From Paenibacillus aceris (GTDB lineage Bacteria > Bacillota > Bacilli > Paenibacillales > NBRC-103111), in NCBI RefSeq assembly GCF_017874035.1, contig NZ_JAGGKV010000003.1, positions 248,001 to 312,000 on the forward strand: DNA of 64,000 nucleotides, given 5' to 3'. The translations under genes and the position numbers were made by a program. The notes under the pieces were generated by a model. The model was not told the DNA's origin, did not search any database, and worked only from the letters and a program-made list of their open reading frames with translations. Below, piece by piece: positions 9,023 to 17,858 of the stretch. The number at the start of each line of letters is the position of its first letter. The first letter of the stretch is position 1.

Positions 9023-9799
9023 TTATTTTTCAGGCTGTAATAAAATCTGTGGTGCTTGGTTCACAGGGTGCTGAAGAACAATCGGCTCTGTTCCATAAAC
9101 CTCTGTAATTAACTCGCTTGTAATGATCTCGTCAGGCGTTCCTATGGCTGCTAGTTCGCCGTTATGAACCACCATGAGTCTAGTGCAATATTGTGCTGCC
9201 AAATTCAAGTCATGCAGGACGGCAACTACCGTTAACTGTGATTCGCGCTGCCATTCCCGGATGTAATCCATCATTTGCACTTGATACCCAATGTCCAGAA
9301 AGGTCGTAGGCTCATCCAGCATGAGCAAACGCGGCTGCTGAGCCATGACTTTAGCAAGCGCTACCCTCTGGCGCTCCCCGCCGCTGAGGCGCTCAATCGT
9401 TCGTTCAACAAGCGGTTCCAAGTGCAGCTTCCGGATGATGCCCTCGATCAATTGCTCCGCCTCCGCCGTATCCTCACCCAGCCAATTTTGGAAAGGATAG
9501 CGGCCCATTTCTACGACTTCACGAATCGTAAAGCCAATCGGCGGCAGCGCATCCTGCTGCAGGACCGCCAGCCATCTTGCCAGTTCTTTTCGAGAATAGG
9601 AGGACGCCGGCCGGCCCTCCAGCTGGACGGACCCCTCTTTTACCGGATCAATCCCGGAAAGAAGACGAAGTAACGTCGATTTTCCGCTGCCATTAGGCCC
9701 AATAATGCCAAAAAATTCACCGTGTTTGACATCAAAGCTAATATTTTCAAGTACCTGCTGTTCATGAAAGCTTTGGGAAAGCTGCTCCACTTTAATCAT
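9023..9799 (-). CDS. btuD: Cobalamin/corrinoid ABC transporter ATP-binding protein
   Basis: ATPase of a FecCD/BtuCD-type importer. Walker A is GPNGSGKST (about residues 36-44), the signature motif is LSGGERQRV and Walker B is LLMLDEPTTF. The length of 258 residues is normal. I place the start at ATG 9799 rather than the TTG at 9808, because GAGG stands nine bases before the ATG but touches the TTG. It overlaps no more than a base or two with btuC. Substrate specificity rests on context: the B12 riboswitch upstream and the cob genes downstream. By sequence alone it could serve a siderophore system. Confidence 0.92.
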   Translation of the reverse strand: MIKVEQLSQSFHEQQVLENISFDVKHGEFFGIIGPNGSGKSTLLRLLSGIDPVKEGSVQLEGRPASSYSRKELARWLAVLQQDALPPIGFTIREVVEMGRYPFQNWLGEDTAEAEQLIEGIIRKLHLEPLVERTIERLSGGERQRVALAKVMAQQPRLLMLDEPTTFLDIGYQVQMMDYIREWQRESQLTVVAVLHDLNLAAQYCTRLMVVHNGELAAIGTPDEIITSELITEVYGTEPIVLQHPVNQAPQILLQPEK

Positions 9800-9804
9800 T
9801 TTGT

Positions 9805-10842
9805 TCAACCTCTTAACGTTTTCTTATCCTTATGAAGCAAATAAGCAAAAAACGGTGCGCCCAAAAACGCCGTGATGACACCAAGCGGAATCTCTGTCGG
9901 ACTAAGCAACGTACGAGCGAGCGTATCTGCCCACAAGACGTAGATGCCGCCGCCAATCGCAGACAAAGGAATAATGAGACGATAATCCGGACCCGCCAAC
10001 AGACGCACCAAGTGCGGAACGATAAGTCCTACAAAACCTATAACCCCAGCTACGGATACAGCTGCAGCCGTAATGAATGTAGCGACAACCAGCACAATCA
10101 GCTTTGTACGCTCTACATTCACCCCAAGATGAGCCGCCTGCCGCTCTCCAAGCGCCAACAAATTCAATGATCTTGCATAACTTAGCAGCACTACTAATCC
10201 TATGATTAAATAAGGTGAAATAATCGTTATGTAAGGCCAACCCCGCATCGCCAGGCTGCCCATTAGCCAAAAAATAATCTCATTGATCACCTGCTTGGAA
10301 ATGGACACCATGAAGGATACAATCGCCCCTAGAAAAGCCTGCATGACGACACCTGATAAAATAAGCGTCTCCATCTTCAGCTTTCCATCGATCTGAGCCA
10401 ATCTAAGAACGAGAAACAATGAAATTAGCCCTGTCGCAAAAGCAACAATCGGGACAGACCATTGCCCAAACAAGGCCATCTGTAGCCCGAAGTAGATGAG
10501 AAACGCCGCTCCGACCGATGCACCCGAGGAGACGCCTAACGCATAAGGATCAGCAAGCGGATTACGCAAAACGCCTTGGAAGGCAGCCCCCGCTACTGAG
10601 AGGGACGCCCCAACGAGAATCCCGAGCAAAACGCGGGGAAAACGTACTTTGTTGATAATTTGCTCCGACGATTGCTGCCAATTGACGTCGATAAAGTCAC
10701 CCACCCATGGAATATGTTTACCCAGGATGCCCGCAATTTGGAGAACCGGAAGATTGGCCGTCCCCAATGATAAACTTGCCAGAATAGAAAGAAGAAGGAG
10801 TATACCTCCTACTCCTCCCCACAGCATTAGTTTTCTTGTCAT
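9805..10842 (-). CDS. btuC: Cobalamin/corrinoid ABC transporter permease
   Basis: FecCD-family permease of 345 residues with about ten hydrophobic helices. Family signatures include the PRVLLGILVGASLSVAGAAFQ segment, NPLADPYALGVSSGA and GVIGFVGLIVPH. The ATG at 10842 directly follows the btuF stop (TAA then ATG), so translation is probably coupled. It partners the BtuD-like ATPase and the BtuF-like lipoprotein. Assignment to corrinoids rather than iron chelates is inferred from the riboswitch and the operon. Confidence 0.92.
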   Translation of the reverse strand: MTRKLMLWGGVGGILLLLSILASLSLGTANLPVLQIAGILGKHIPWVGDFIDVNWQQSSEQIINKVRFPRVLLGILVGASLSVAGAAFQGVLRNPLADPYALGVSSGASVGAAFLIYFGLQMALFGQWSVPIVAFATGLISLFLVLRLAQIDGKLKMETLILSGVVMQAFLGAIVSFMVSISKQVINEIIFWLMGSLAMRGWPYITIISPYLIIGLVVLLSYARSLNLLALGERQAAHLGVNVERTKLIVLVVATFITAAAVSVAGVIGFVGLIVPHLVRLLAGPDYRLIIPLSAIGGGIYVLWADTLARTLLSPTEIPLGVITAFLGAPFFAYLLHKDKKTLRG

Positions 10843-11853
10843 TTATTTCACCAGTTCAGGATAAATGCCTTTCGCCATCTCCAGCAATCCATCCGTCAGT
10901 CTTGGGCCTGGACGGCTCAACAGGTTCTGATCCAGACCGATCACCTGTTTATTTTTCACAGCGTCAATGGCATCCCAGCCGCTTCTTGTGCGAATAATTT
11001 CGTCAAGTGATTTCTTGCTTTTACTATCAACAACACCATTCGCGAAAAGAATCACCGCCGGGTTTTGACCGATGATTTTCTCTTCGCTGATCTGGTACCA
11101 GCCTTTCCCGTCGCCTGCTACATTAATACCGCCGGACAGCTTGATCAACTCATCCATGAATTCACCGCTGCCGACTGTCCAACCAGGGCTGAATTCAATA
11201 TATACTTTTTTCTTATTTTCTTGTTTCACGTCTTTCACGGCATTGACAACCTTCTCGCGGTCAGCCTTCATCTTGGAGACCACTTTCTCCGCTTGATCTT
11301 GACGATCAGTAATTAAACCGTAAGTTTGAATGTTCGCAATGGCGTCATCCAATGTTTTGGGCTCCACTTTAAACACGTTGATATTCAGTTGTCGCAGCTT
11401 TTCCACCGTGTCAGTTTTCATCGAGACACCTGTAAATACAATATTCGCATTGGAGGCGATCAAGGCTTCTTCGTTCGGCTTCGTAATACTGCCTAATTTC
11501 GGCTTCGACTTCGCGGCTTCCGGATAATCATCAAAATCAGATACACCTACAATATTAGCATCTAGACCAAGGGCGAACAGACCTTCCGTTTCTGCCGGAG
11601 AAACAGACGCAATCCGCTCAGGCGCTTTGTCAAAAGTAAACTCTTTCCCCGTAGCATCTTTAATTTTCAAAGGATATGCCGTCTTTTTCGAAGCAGCAGG
11701 CGTTGCTGTTGCGGCAGGCGCCTTCGTCCCTTCTCCGCCGAGCTTAGACGGATTCGTTATCTCCGCCTCTTTCTTACCGCATGCCGTTAAACTGATGGCA
11801 GTTGTTAAGGCAACCGTAAGGATTAACGCTTTCTTCATCCATTTTTTTTGCAT
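10843..11853 (-). CDS. btuF: Cobalamin/corrinoid-binding lipoprotein
   Basis: Substrate-binding protein of the BtuCDF importer, tethered to the outer face of the membrane. The signal peptide ends in the lipobox LTAC with acylated Cys25. The rest is a class III periplasmic-binding fold with the typical PERIASVSPAETEGLFALG opening. The longest frame would start at 12042, but those extra codons lie in the riboswitch and its terminator, so the ATG at 11853, preceded by GAGAGAGGG, is the true start. It is 336 residues long, normal for the family. It is the first gene after the B12 riboswitch and probably the most directly controlled. Confidence 0.93.
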   Translation of the reverse strand: MQKKWMKKALILTVALTTAISLTACGKKEAEITNPSKLGGEGTKAPAATATPAASKKTAYPLKIKDATGKEFTFDKAPERIASVSPAETEGLFALGLDANIVGVSDFDDYPEAAKSKPKLGSITKPNEEALIASNANIVFTGVSMKTDTVEKLRQLNINVFKVEPKTLDDAIANIQTYGLITDRQDQAEKVVSKMKADREKVVNAVKDVKQENKKKVYIEFSPGWTVGSGEFMDELIKLSGGINVAGDGKGWYQISEEKIIGQNPAVILFANGVVDSKSKKSLDEIIRTRSGWDAIDAVKNKQVIGLDQNLLSRPGPRLTDGLLEMAKGIYPELVK

Positions 11854-11894
11854 CAAGTAAACCCTCTCTCTAACATTTATTTCGATTGATCCTA

Positions 11895-11930
11895 ATAAAA
11901 AAGCCCCTCTGCTCCTAAGGAACAAAGGGG
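11895..11930 (-). terminator. Riboswitch-linked intrinsic terminator
   Basis: On the minus strand a 12-base-pair CCCC...GGGG stem with two G-U pairs and a three-base loop is followed by CTTTTTT. It lies between the B12 aptamer and btuF, where the expression platform of a transcription-terminating riboswitch belongs. Confidence 0.85.
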
Positions 11931-11994
11931 ACGATAAATCGCGGCGCTCAGCAACCTGTAAGTTGCCTCCTGATTTAACGCGATCCTTTTCCTC

Positions 11995-12140
11995 GAAGGA
12001 TGTCGTAACGGCACCATGGCAGGTATCCTGGCTCTCCGGCATACGATGACCTTCCGGATTACAGTGGCGGGACCGCGCCGGACTTTAACCGGCTTCCCTT
12101 TTAAGCGGCAATTTTCTTTGCCGACACCAATGGCTGCAAA
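11995..12140 (-). promoter_or_regulatory. Cobalamin (B12) riboswitch
   Basis: Read on the minus strand, the leader contains the B12 box core GCCACTG (12062-12068) within GCGGTCCCGCCACTGT, preceded by AAGGGAAGCCGGT and a GTCCGGCGCGG segment and followed by GAGCCAGGATACCTGCC. These are the conserved elements of the AdoCbl-responsive cobalamin aptamer. The terminator at 11895-11930 and the btuF start follow. It should switch off the transport and biosynthesis operon when adenosylcobalamin is bound. The outer boundaries are approximate. Confidence 0.93.
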
Positions 12141-12178
12141 TTTGACTATCAATCTATTTGTCGATTATAGACGTCTTA

Positions 12179-12709
12179 CTACTTTTGTGCAATTACTTTG
12201 AGTACTTGTTTCGCTTCCTCCAGCTTCGGCGCATTGACAGGTATGAAAGCAACGAGCCCTTTCCCTTCAAAGCCTTGCTCCTTCATCCACTTATTCCCTG
12301 CAAGCGGAATCCCATACAGATGCTTCTGTGCGGGCTTGCCCTCTTCCGTAATCTCGATGACCCCATCCGGGTAATCTTCAGGCTTAATCGTTTCGTCCAA
12401 TGAAACGAAACCTGCTTGATTGCTCAATGATTTGAATTGCTCATCAGCAAGAATAAAGATCCCGTTGCCTCCGGCCGCCAGCTCAACGATCATTTTCTCC
12501 ATGGAGAAAATAGGTGATGTATTCAGCTTGACGGTAGGAACCTCACCGATCTTCGATTTTAACGATGCCTCCAGCTTCTCTCCGGCATCACTCGGGAAAC
12601 CATTTTGACCCATAACAAATATAGAAACATCAGGCTTCGGTCCGCCGCAACCTGCAAGCATTACCATAAGCGCCGACACCAGCATTACCAACAACAATTT
12701 CAATTTCAT
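12179..12709 (-). CDS. Putative lipoprotein of unknown function
   Basis: A 176-residue protein with a signal peptide and the lipobox LAGC (Cys20), so it should be a membrane-anchored exported protein. The mature part has no motif I recognise. The pattern of short beta-alpha units resembles a small Rossmann-like or solute-binding lobe, but this is only an impression. The ATG at 12709 has GGAGG upstream. It ends about 40 bases before the B12 aptamer, on the same strand, so read-through would enter the riboswitch. There is no evidence that it binds corrinoids. Confidence 0.75.
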   Translation of the reverse strand: MKLKLLLVMLVSALMVMLAGCGGPKPDVSIFVMGQNGFPSDAGEKLEASLKSKIGEVPTVKLNTSPIFSMEKMIVELAAGGNGIFILADEQFKSLSNQAGFVSLDETIKPEDYPDGVIEITEEGKPAQKHLYGIPLAGNKWMKEQGFEGKGLVAFIPVNAPKLEEAKQVLKVIAQK

Positions 12710-12770
12710 GTTGTAAAAGTACCTCCGTATATGATCTAAATATATCGATAGTCGCGAGAAAAGTCGGTTT

Positions 12771-13037
12771 TCACCGACTTTTCTTTCCGTTATTCATATA
12801 TTCATTTATTTTGAGATCAAGCATCGTGCTGAGCTCCACAACGGAGTCCGATGTCATTTCTTCCCCGTCAAGAACCATTTGCTCCAGCCTACGCCGCAGA
12901 GAATGTATCTCTTCTTCTAGTAAGTTTAGGGAGTTACGTTTCTTAGCATGCTTAGTCAACCAACGTTGTCCGAAATCTTGTTCATTAATTTGCATATGTT
13001 TTCGATAGGTTGATAGTTGGTATTCCAGAAAAGCCAT
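12771..13037 (-). CDS. Spo0E-like aspartyl-phosphate phosphatase family protein
   Basis: An 88-residue helical protein. Its central part LLEEEIHSLRRRLEQMV followed by VVELSTMLDLKINEYM matches the Spo0E-family pattern of two antiparallel helices with the signature SxxLD (here STMLD). Members dephosphorylate Spo0A-P and delay sporulation. It has an unusual N-terminal extension of about 40 residues compared with typical 55-85-residue members. I chose the second ATG (13037), seven bases after AGGAGG, over the ATG at 13043 that touches that site. Stand-alone transcription is likely. Confidence 0.7.
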   Translation of the reverse strand: MAFLEYQLSTYRKHMQINEQDFGQRWLTKHAKKRNSLNLLEEEIHSLRRRLEQMVLDGEEMTSDSVVELSTMLDLKINEYMNNGKKSR

Positions 13038-13104
13038 GCTCATCCCTCCTTACTACAAGAATACCAGTTTTCAAGCATAATTAACATAGATTTTTCGAGC
13101 AGAA

Positions 13105-14310
13105 TTACAATTTTCTCAGAAATTTTCCTATTCTCTCCAATGCTTCGTTCAATTGAGAAACGCTATAAGCATAAGAGCAGCGCAGGAAGCCTTCTCCGCC
13201 TAAGCCAAACACATCACCAGGTACGGCAGCGACCTTAGCTTCGAACAAAAGCCTCTGAGCAAATTCATCTGATGTTAGTCCAGTAGCAACTATACTTGGG
13301 AATGCATAGAACGCGCCCTGTGGTTCATGGCACTCAAGCCCAATGTCACGGAAGCCTTTGACGACCAGACGTCTCCTTTGATTATAGGACTCTATCATAC
13401 GGTCCTTCTCTTCCAAACCATTCGTCAAAGCCTCGTGTGCGGCTACTTGACCCATAACCGGTGCACACATGACAGTGTATTGATGGATTTTGGTCATAGC
13501 CGAAATAAGTTCTTGATGGCCGCAAGCATAGCCCATTCTCCAACCTGTCATTGCAAAAGCCTTGGAGAACCCGCTAACCAGGATCGTGCGGTCTTTCATG
13601 CCAGGGACAGCCGCAAAACTCACATGCTTCTGACCGTAAGTTAATTCCGCATAAATTTCATCCGAAATGACAATGAGATCATTCTCTTCCACTACTTTTG
13701 CAATCGGCAGCCAATCCTCATAAGTCATAATTCCGCCTGTCGGATTGCTAGGATAGCATAGGATTAAAATTTTGGAACGCGGTGTAATCGCATCGCGGAG
13801 CGCCTTCTCCGTTAGTTTGAACTGATCCTTCGCGAAGGTTTCGATCCCAACGGGAACACCGCCGCTAATACTCGTAATTGGCGAATAGGAGATGTAACAA
13901 GGCTCCGGAATCAGAATCTCATCCCCGGGGGTGATCAAGGCACGCAGTGCCAAGTCAATGGCTTCACTGCCTCCGACGGTCACTAGGACTTCATTCGACG
14001 GCTCATATTTCACCTTGAATGACGTATACAAATACTCGGCAATGGCTTCACGAAGCTCTGGGATACCTGAGTTTGGCGTGTATTTTGTTCTGCCGCGCTC
14101 CAAGGAATATACCGCTGCTTCGCGGACGTGCCACGGAGTTGAGAAATCCGGTTCGCCAACGCCGAGAGAAATAATATCGTCTTTGCTGTTGCTCACCAAA
14201 TCAAAAAACTTCCGAATACCTGAAGGCTTCATTTCGCGTACGGCAGGAGCGAGATAATTCTGCATCGATTTTTCTTTGCTCGGTTGGATTGTTGTCTCAT
14301 TATTGATCAT
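13105..14310 (-). CDS. alaT: Alanine aminotransferase family (AlaT/YugH-like)
   Basis: Class I PLP aminotransferase of 401 residues. It carries SGIRKFFDL, SLGVGEPDFSTPW, the PSNPTGG segment (about 187-193) and the PLP lysine Lys250 in SGFSKAFAMTGWRMGY. The overall likeness to B. subtilis AlaT (YugH), and the AlaR-like Lrp regulator directly upstream, match the B. subtilis alaR-alaT pair. The reaction is most likely alanine/2-oxoglutarate transamination. The ATG at 14310 has AAGAGG upstream. A second ATG 15 codons in is where the conserved region begins. Confidence 0.85.
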   Translation of the reverse strand: MINNETTIQPSKEKSMQNYLAPAVREMKPSGIRKFFDLVSNSKDDIISLGVGEPDFSTPWHVREAAVYSLERGRTKYTPNSGIPELREAIAEYLYTSFKVKYEPSNEVLVTVGGSEAIDLALRALITPGDEILIPEPCYISYSPITSISGGVPVGIETFAKDQFKLTEKALRDAITPRSKILILCYPSNPTGGIMTYEDWLPIAKVVEENDLIVISDEIYAELTYGQKHVSFAAVPGMKDRTILVSGFSKAFAMTGWRMGYACGHQELISAMTKIHQYTVMCAPVMGQVAAHEALTNGLEEKDRMIESYNQRRRLVVKGFRDIGLECHEPQGAFYAFPSIVATGLTSDEFAQRLLFEAKVAAVPGDVFGLGGEGFLRCSYAYSVSQLNEALERIGKFLRKL

Positions 14311-14325
14311 GGCGTTACCTCTTCC

Positions 14326-14817
14326 TTACGGAGAGACCAGCATCCGATGATCATCTGCTTGATCCTCGAAAATGATGCCGTCTTGTTTGTATTTTTTCAA
14401 AATAAAATTCGTTTTGGTTGAAAGCACGCGATCAATCGGTGATAGCTTGTTAGATACGAAAGAAGCGACTTGTTTAAGCGAATTTCCTTCGACTTCAACA
14501 AGTAAATCATAAGCGCCAGACATAAGATACACTGATTTGACTTCGGGATATAAGTAGATCCGTTCCGCAATAGCGTCGAACCCGCGTCCGCGTTCAGGCG
14601 TAATTTGCACTTCAATCAGGGCGGTAACCTTTTCGTCATCCACTTTACTCCAGTTTACAACTGTGGCGTACTTGACGATGACCTTATCCGCTTCCATCTC
14701 GCTTATCGCTCGCGCCACCTCGGCCTCCGCCGTTCCTAACATTGTGGCGATGAGTTCCGCACTCCGGCGGGCGTCTTCCTTCAGTAGTTCGAGAATTTTA
14801 AGCTTCAAAGCATCCAT
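14326..14817 (-). CDS. alaR: Lrp/AsnC-family regulator (AlaR-like)
   Basis: A 163-residue regulator with an N-terminal winged helix (about residues 3-60, starting LKLKILELLKEDARRSAELIA) and a C-terminal RAM domain (about 65-145) for small-molecule binding and oligomerisation. It sits 15 bases upstream of the alaT-like gene on the same strand, matching the AlaR-AlaT unit of B. subtilis where AlaR activates alaT in response to alanine. The ATG at 14817 has AAAGG upstream. Confidence 0.87.
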   Translation of the reverse strand: MDALKLKILELLKEDARRSAELIATMLGTAEAEVARAISEMEADKVIVKYATVVNWSKVDDEKVTALIEVQITPERGRGFDAIAERIYLYPEVKSVYLMSGAYDLLVEVEGNSLKQVASFVSNKLSPIDRVLSTKTNFILKKYKQDGIIFEDQADDHRMLVSP

Positions 14818-14952
14818 GGTTAACCAACCTTTCTGAGATCATAATCGTTCATCCTTTAATCTTACAATGAATTGCTGTCCTAATTCAATTACTCCGCTTA
14901 TCTAATTTTCAGATAATTTGTGTATAGACGAAATTTCCTGGCGTACAACAAA

Positions 14953-14982
14953 GAAAAGCCGCCTGAGACACAGGCAGCTTAA
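14953..14982 (-). terminator. Rho-independent terminator
   Basis: Minus-strand stem AGCTGCCTG / CAGGCGGCT with a five-base loop, then TTTTCTTT. It lies 12 bases after the stop of the gene ending at 14995. Confidence 0.75.
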
Positions 14983-14994
14983 AATTTTAAAGCG

Positions 14995-15291
14995 TTAGGA
15001 TTGTGCGTCAACCATACCAAACTTGGATTCGGCTTTCAGCAGTTTGGACACCATATGCTCGATTTCACGATGCTCATACGTAGGACGCACATGAATATTA
15101 GGCTCCCCAGCCATACAGCCAATTCCGACAAGCGTATTTTCATCATAAACTGAAATTACATTCTTGGACTGTAGACGGTCCCAGTTAACTTGACTTTGTG
15201 CCCCTGACGATATGCATTCTTTTGTATATGATTGTATGAACTCATGTAATTGTTCATTTTCCGGATATGCATTAATATAGGCTAATTTCAA
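14995..15291 (-). CDS. Hypothetical protein, 98 residues
   Basis: I do not recognise a family. The longest frame begins at 15345, but the TTG at 15291 is preceded by AGAGAGGTGG at good spacing and I take it as the start, giving about 98 residues beginning with KLAYINAYPENEQLHEF. Composition is that of a small soluble cytoplasmic protein. The segment SVYDENTLVGIGCMAGE looks like the central beta strands of an acetyltransferase (GNAT) fold, but the protein is too short to be a complete one. It has its own terminator and probably its own promoter. Confidence 0.65.
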   Translation of the reverse strand: MKLAYINAYPENEQLHEFIQSYTKECISSGAQSQVNWDRLQSKNVISVYDENTLVGIGCMAGEPNIHVRPTYEHREIEHMVSKLLKAESKFGMVDAQS

Positions 15292-15435
15292 GATAATCCA
15301 CCTCTCTGCATGCGTGTTATTACTTCTATAATTATACTCAAACATGAATTTTTATTCAACATTTTTCTTGATTTGTATAAAAAAAATACGGCCGCCGGAT
15401 GTTAAATCCCTTTAGCCATATTCTATGCATACCGA

Positions 15436-16362
15436 TTATTCAAAAAGGTCCATACTCAAATATCTTTCACCTGTATCCGGTGCGATGCATAGCACCCTTT
15501 TTCCTGCTCCCAGCTTGCGGGCAACCTGCAGCCCCGTCCATACCGATGCACCGGCAGAGGGCCCAACCAGGATGCCTTCTTTGCTTGCCAAATCTCTCAT
15601 AATTCGAATGGCGTCTTCATCGGCCACTTGAACGATTTGATCGTAGACGCTTGTGTTCAAAATAGCCGGCACGAAGCCAGGGCTCGTACCAACAAGCTTG
15701 TGAGGCCCCGGGCTTCCTCCAGATAAAACGGGAGAACCCTTCGGTTCAACCACATAAATTTGGATGTCCGGCAGCTTCTCACGGAGCACCTCCCCCGTTC
15801 CGGTGATGGTTCCTCCGGTGCCTGAGGTTGCGATGAATGCATCCAACCGCCCCTCCATTTGCTCCAAAATTTCAGGAGCGGTCGTGACTCGGTGAATGCT
15901 CGGATTCGCCGGATTCTCAAACTGCTGAGGGATAAAGCTATTCGGTATTTGATCCCTCAGCTCTTTCGCTTTGGCGATGGCGCCCGGCATTCGCAGCGCA
16001 GCGGGAGTAAGATAAACCTCTGCGCCATAAGCCTTGAGCAAATTAATTCGTTCTTTGGTCATATTATCCGGCATGATGAGAATGGCTCTATAGCCTTTGG
16101 CTGCGGCATTCATCGCCAAACCAATGCCAGTATTGCCGCTCGTTGGCTCAATAATAGTTGCGCCAGGACGGAGCAATCCATCTTTCTCCGCCTGCTCGAT
16201 TAGATTAAAAGCCGCCCGGTCTTTCACGCTGCCGCTTGGGTTAAAATATTCAAGCTTTACATACAATTCCGCATCGCCAGGCTCAACCAAGCGATTAATA
16301 CGCACCGCAGGCGTATCACCGATTAGCTCGGTTATGCTTTTCACCATTTTTTTATGTGTCAA
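15436..16362 (-). CDS. cysK: Cysteine synthase / O-acetylserine sulfhydrylase family
   Basis: PLP enzyme that makes cysteine from O-acetylserine and sulfide. The PLP lysine is Lys47 in NPSGSVKDRAA, and the phosphate/substrate loop is TSGNTG. The segment ATSGTGGTITGTG binds the cofactor phosphate. I place the start at TTG 16362, six bases after AGGAGGGGG. The ATG 15 bases further in is too far from this site, and the upstream part of the frame lacks conservation. The 308-residue length is standard. It could be CysM-like or take part in another beta-replacement pathway, since no other sulfur genes are near. Confidence 0.9.
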   Translation of the reverse strand: MTHKKMVKSITELIGDTPAVRINRLVEPGDAELYVKLEYFNPSGSVKDRAAFNLIEQAEKDGLLRPGATIIEPTSGNTGIGLAMNAAAKGYRAILIMPDNMTKERINLLKAYGAEVYLTPAALRMPGAIAKAKELRDQIPNSFIPQQFENPANPSIHRVTTAPEILEQMEGRLDAFIATSGTGGTITGTGEVLREKLPDIQIYVVEPKGSPVLSGGSPGPHKLVGTSPGFVPAILNTSVYDQIVQVADEDAIRIMRDLASKEGILVGPSAGASVWTGLQVARKLGAGKRVLCIAPDTGERYLSMDLFE

Positions 16363-16428
16363 GGGTTTCCCCCTCCTCTTCCCAATGACCGACTCTATCC
16401 ACATTTTTATCGGGAAGCACTTGAGATG

Positions 16429-17739
16429 TCAAGGTTTAATTACAGATAACTGCTTTTTCATAAAATACCAACTAAAAAGCGGCGAGCTGCCAATTATCAA
16501 CAAAAGCACATTAATGACAAATGGCGCCTTGCTCCATGAAATCACACTAATGAACAGGAGAACACCACAAACCCTGCCAACATTCAAGGCAAGCTCACGG
16601 AGCACAATGTACTCCTCCCTTTGCTTAGCGCTTTCTTCCGTCGAACCAATTAGATCGAATACGGCTGAAACCATAGGCACGGAGTACATCGGAAAGAAAA
16701 GCGCAGAACCCAACCCGAAAATAAGCAAAGTGCTATATCCCATTTTCCAGAAAAAAGGAAGAATGATCGCTACAACCATAGTTGAACCGATAAACATGCT
16801 AACTTTGCGAAACCGCGGTTTTATAAACCGGCCCGCTGCCCAAAAACTAACTAATGACACCGCAGAGGTAATCAACACAAAGTTCCCTAAGCTCGCTTCA
16901 CTCGATGTGGATATATAGACGAGGAGTGCAATCATGAAACCGAAGACTCCCTCTCTAACACCTTGAAAGACCAAAGCTAAGCTTACGCGCTTCCATGGTG
17001 TTTCCGCTTGCCGCAGGCTTCGAATGGGGAACATCCACTCGTAACTGCCTTGAACTTTTCTCTTTTTCAAGAAAAAGCTAATGATAACACCTAACAGAAA
17101 GATGCCCAATGAGATTGAAAAAATCAATCGGTAACCCGCCACGTCCCCCAAGCTTACGATGAGTAAGCCAGAAATCCATGGGGCGATAATGCCCGCGCAA
17201 GCACCAAGCAGTCCGACTGAGCCGTTAAATCGATCGCGGTTGTCGGGGTCTGTCACTTCAAAATAAACAACATTAAAAGCAACCCAGAACAACCCCGCTG
17301 AAATTCCTTGCACGATCCCCAACCAAACAAAATAATGAAAACTGTTAGCACCCAGCCACAAAACCAGCATATAAAAGACAGCTGAAACCGCGACACCGAT
17401 CCGCAAACAGTTCATTTTATTATGTTCCTTCACCCATTTCCCTGCTAGCCAGAAAGTGATGGCCATAGTCAGGTGGGTCGCTAACGTAAACCAGCCGATT
17501 AAAGCGTAGTCATTTTTTGCCTTCCACAAATAGACCCCTACGAAAGTTCCTGACAGGGCATTTGCGCTGCCAAATAGCGTATGAACAATAAGCAGGAGAA
17601 TCGCCTGTGAATCTAGTCGGCCTTTTTTTTGCGGTTTATTTTCCTCAGCCGTTGGTGTATCGCGACCCTCAAAATAGTTATTTTTATCTGATTTTAATTT
17701 ACCTGGATGCGTTCTCTGCATGCTCTGATCGTTATGCAT
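16429..17739 (-). CDS. MFS transporter
   Basis: About 436 residues with some 12 predicted membrane helices and a 45-residue hydrophilic N-terminal tail. The segment GKWVKEHNKMNCLRIG resembles MFS loop 2-3. The substrate is unknown. I prefer the ATG at 17739, just after AGGTGAGGAG, to the GTG at 17751 which lies inside that ribosome binding site. It may be co-transcribed with cysK, whose start lies 67 bases past its stop, although nothing in the sequence ties its function to cysteine. Confidence 0.82.
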   Translation of the reverse strand: MHNDQSMQRTHPGKLKSDKNNYFEGRDTPTAEENKPQKKGRLDSQAILLLIVHTLFGSANALSGTFVGVYLWKAKNDYALIGWFTLATHLTMAITFWLAGKWVKEHNKMNCLRIGVAVSAVFYMLVLWLGANSFHYFVWLGIVQGISAGLFWVAFNVVYFEVTDPDNRDRFNGSVGLLGACAGIIAPWISGLLIVSLGDVAGYRLIFSISLGIFLLGVIISFFLKKRKVQGSYEWMFPIRSLRQAETPWKRVSLALVFQGVREGVFGFMIALLVYISTSSEASLGNFVLITSAVSLVSFWAAGRFIKPRFRKVSMFIGSTMVVAIILPFFWKMGYSTLLIFGLGSALFFPMYSVPMVSAVFDLIGSTEESAKQREEYIVLRELALNVGRVCGVLLFISVISWSKAPFVINVLLLIIGSSPLFSWYFMKKQLSVIKP

Positions 17740-17821
17740 ACTTCTCCTCACCTTTCCCCGTGGATAGGAAACAGCTCTAGTTAAGCTTCCCCAATCGAGT
17801 GAAATTATGAGGTTTTTCCAT

Positions 17822-17850
17822 ATAAAAAACCGAATCCCTGAAGGACTCGG
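17822..17850 (-). terminator. Terminator of the pspA-region operon
   Basis: Minus-strand stem ACCGAGTCC / GGGATTCGGT with a short loop, followed by TTTTTTAT, just after the stop at 17859. Confidence 0.82.
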
Positions 17851-17858
17851 TTCTCGGC

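Noticed and set aside
11854..12042. N-terminal extension of the BtuF-like protein
   Set aside because: These codons lie in the terminator and B12 aptamer; the lipoprotein signal peptide and a strong ribosome binding site define the start at 11853.
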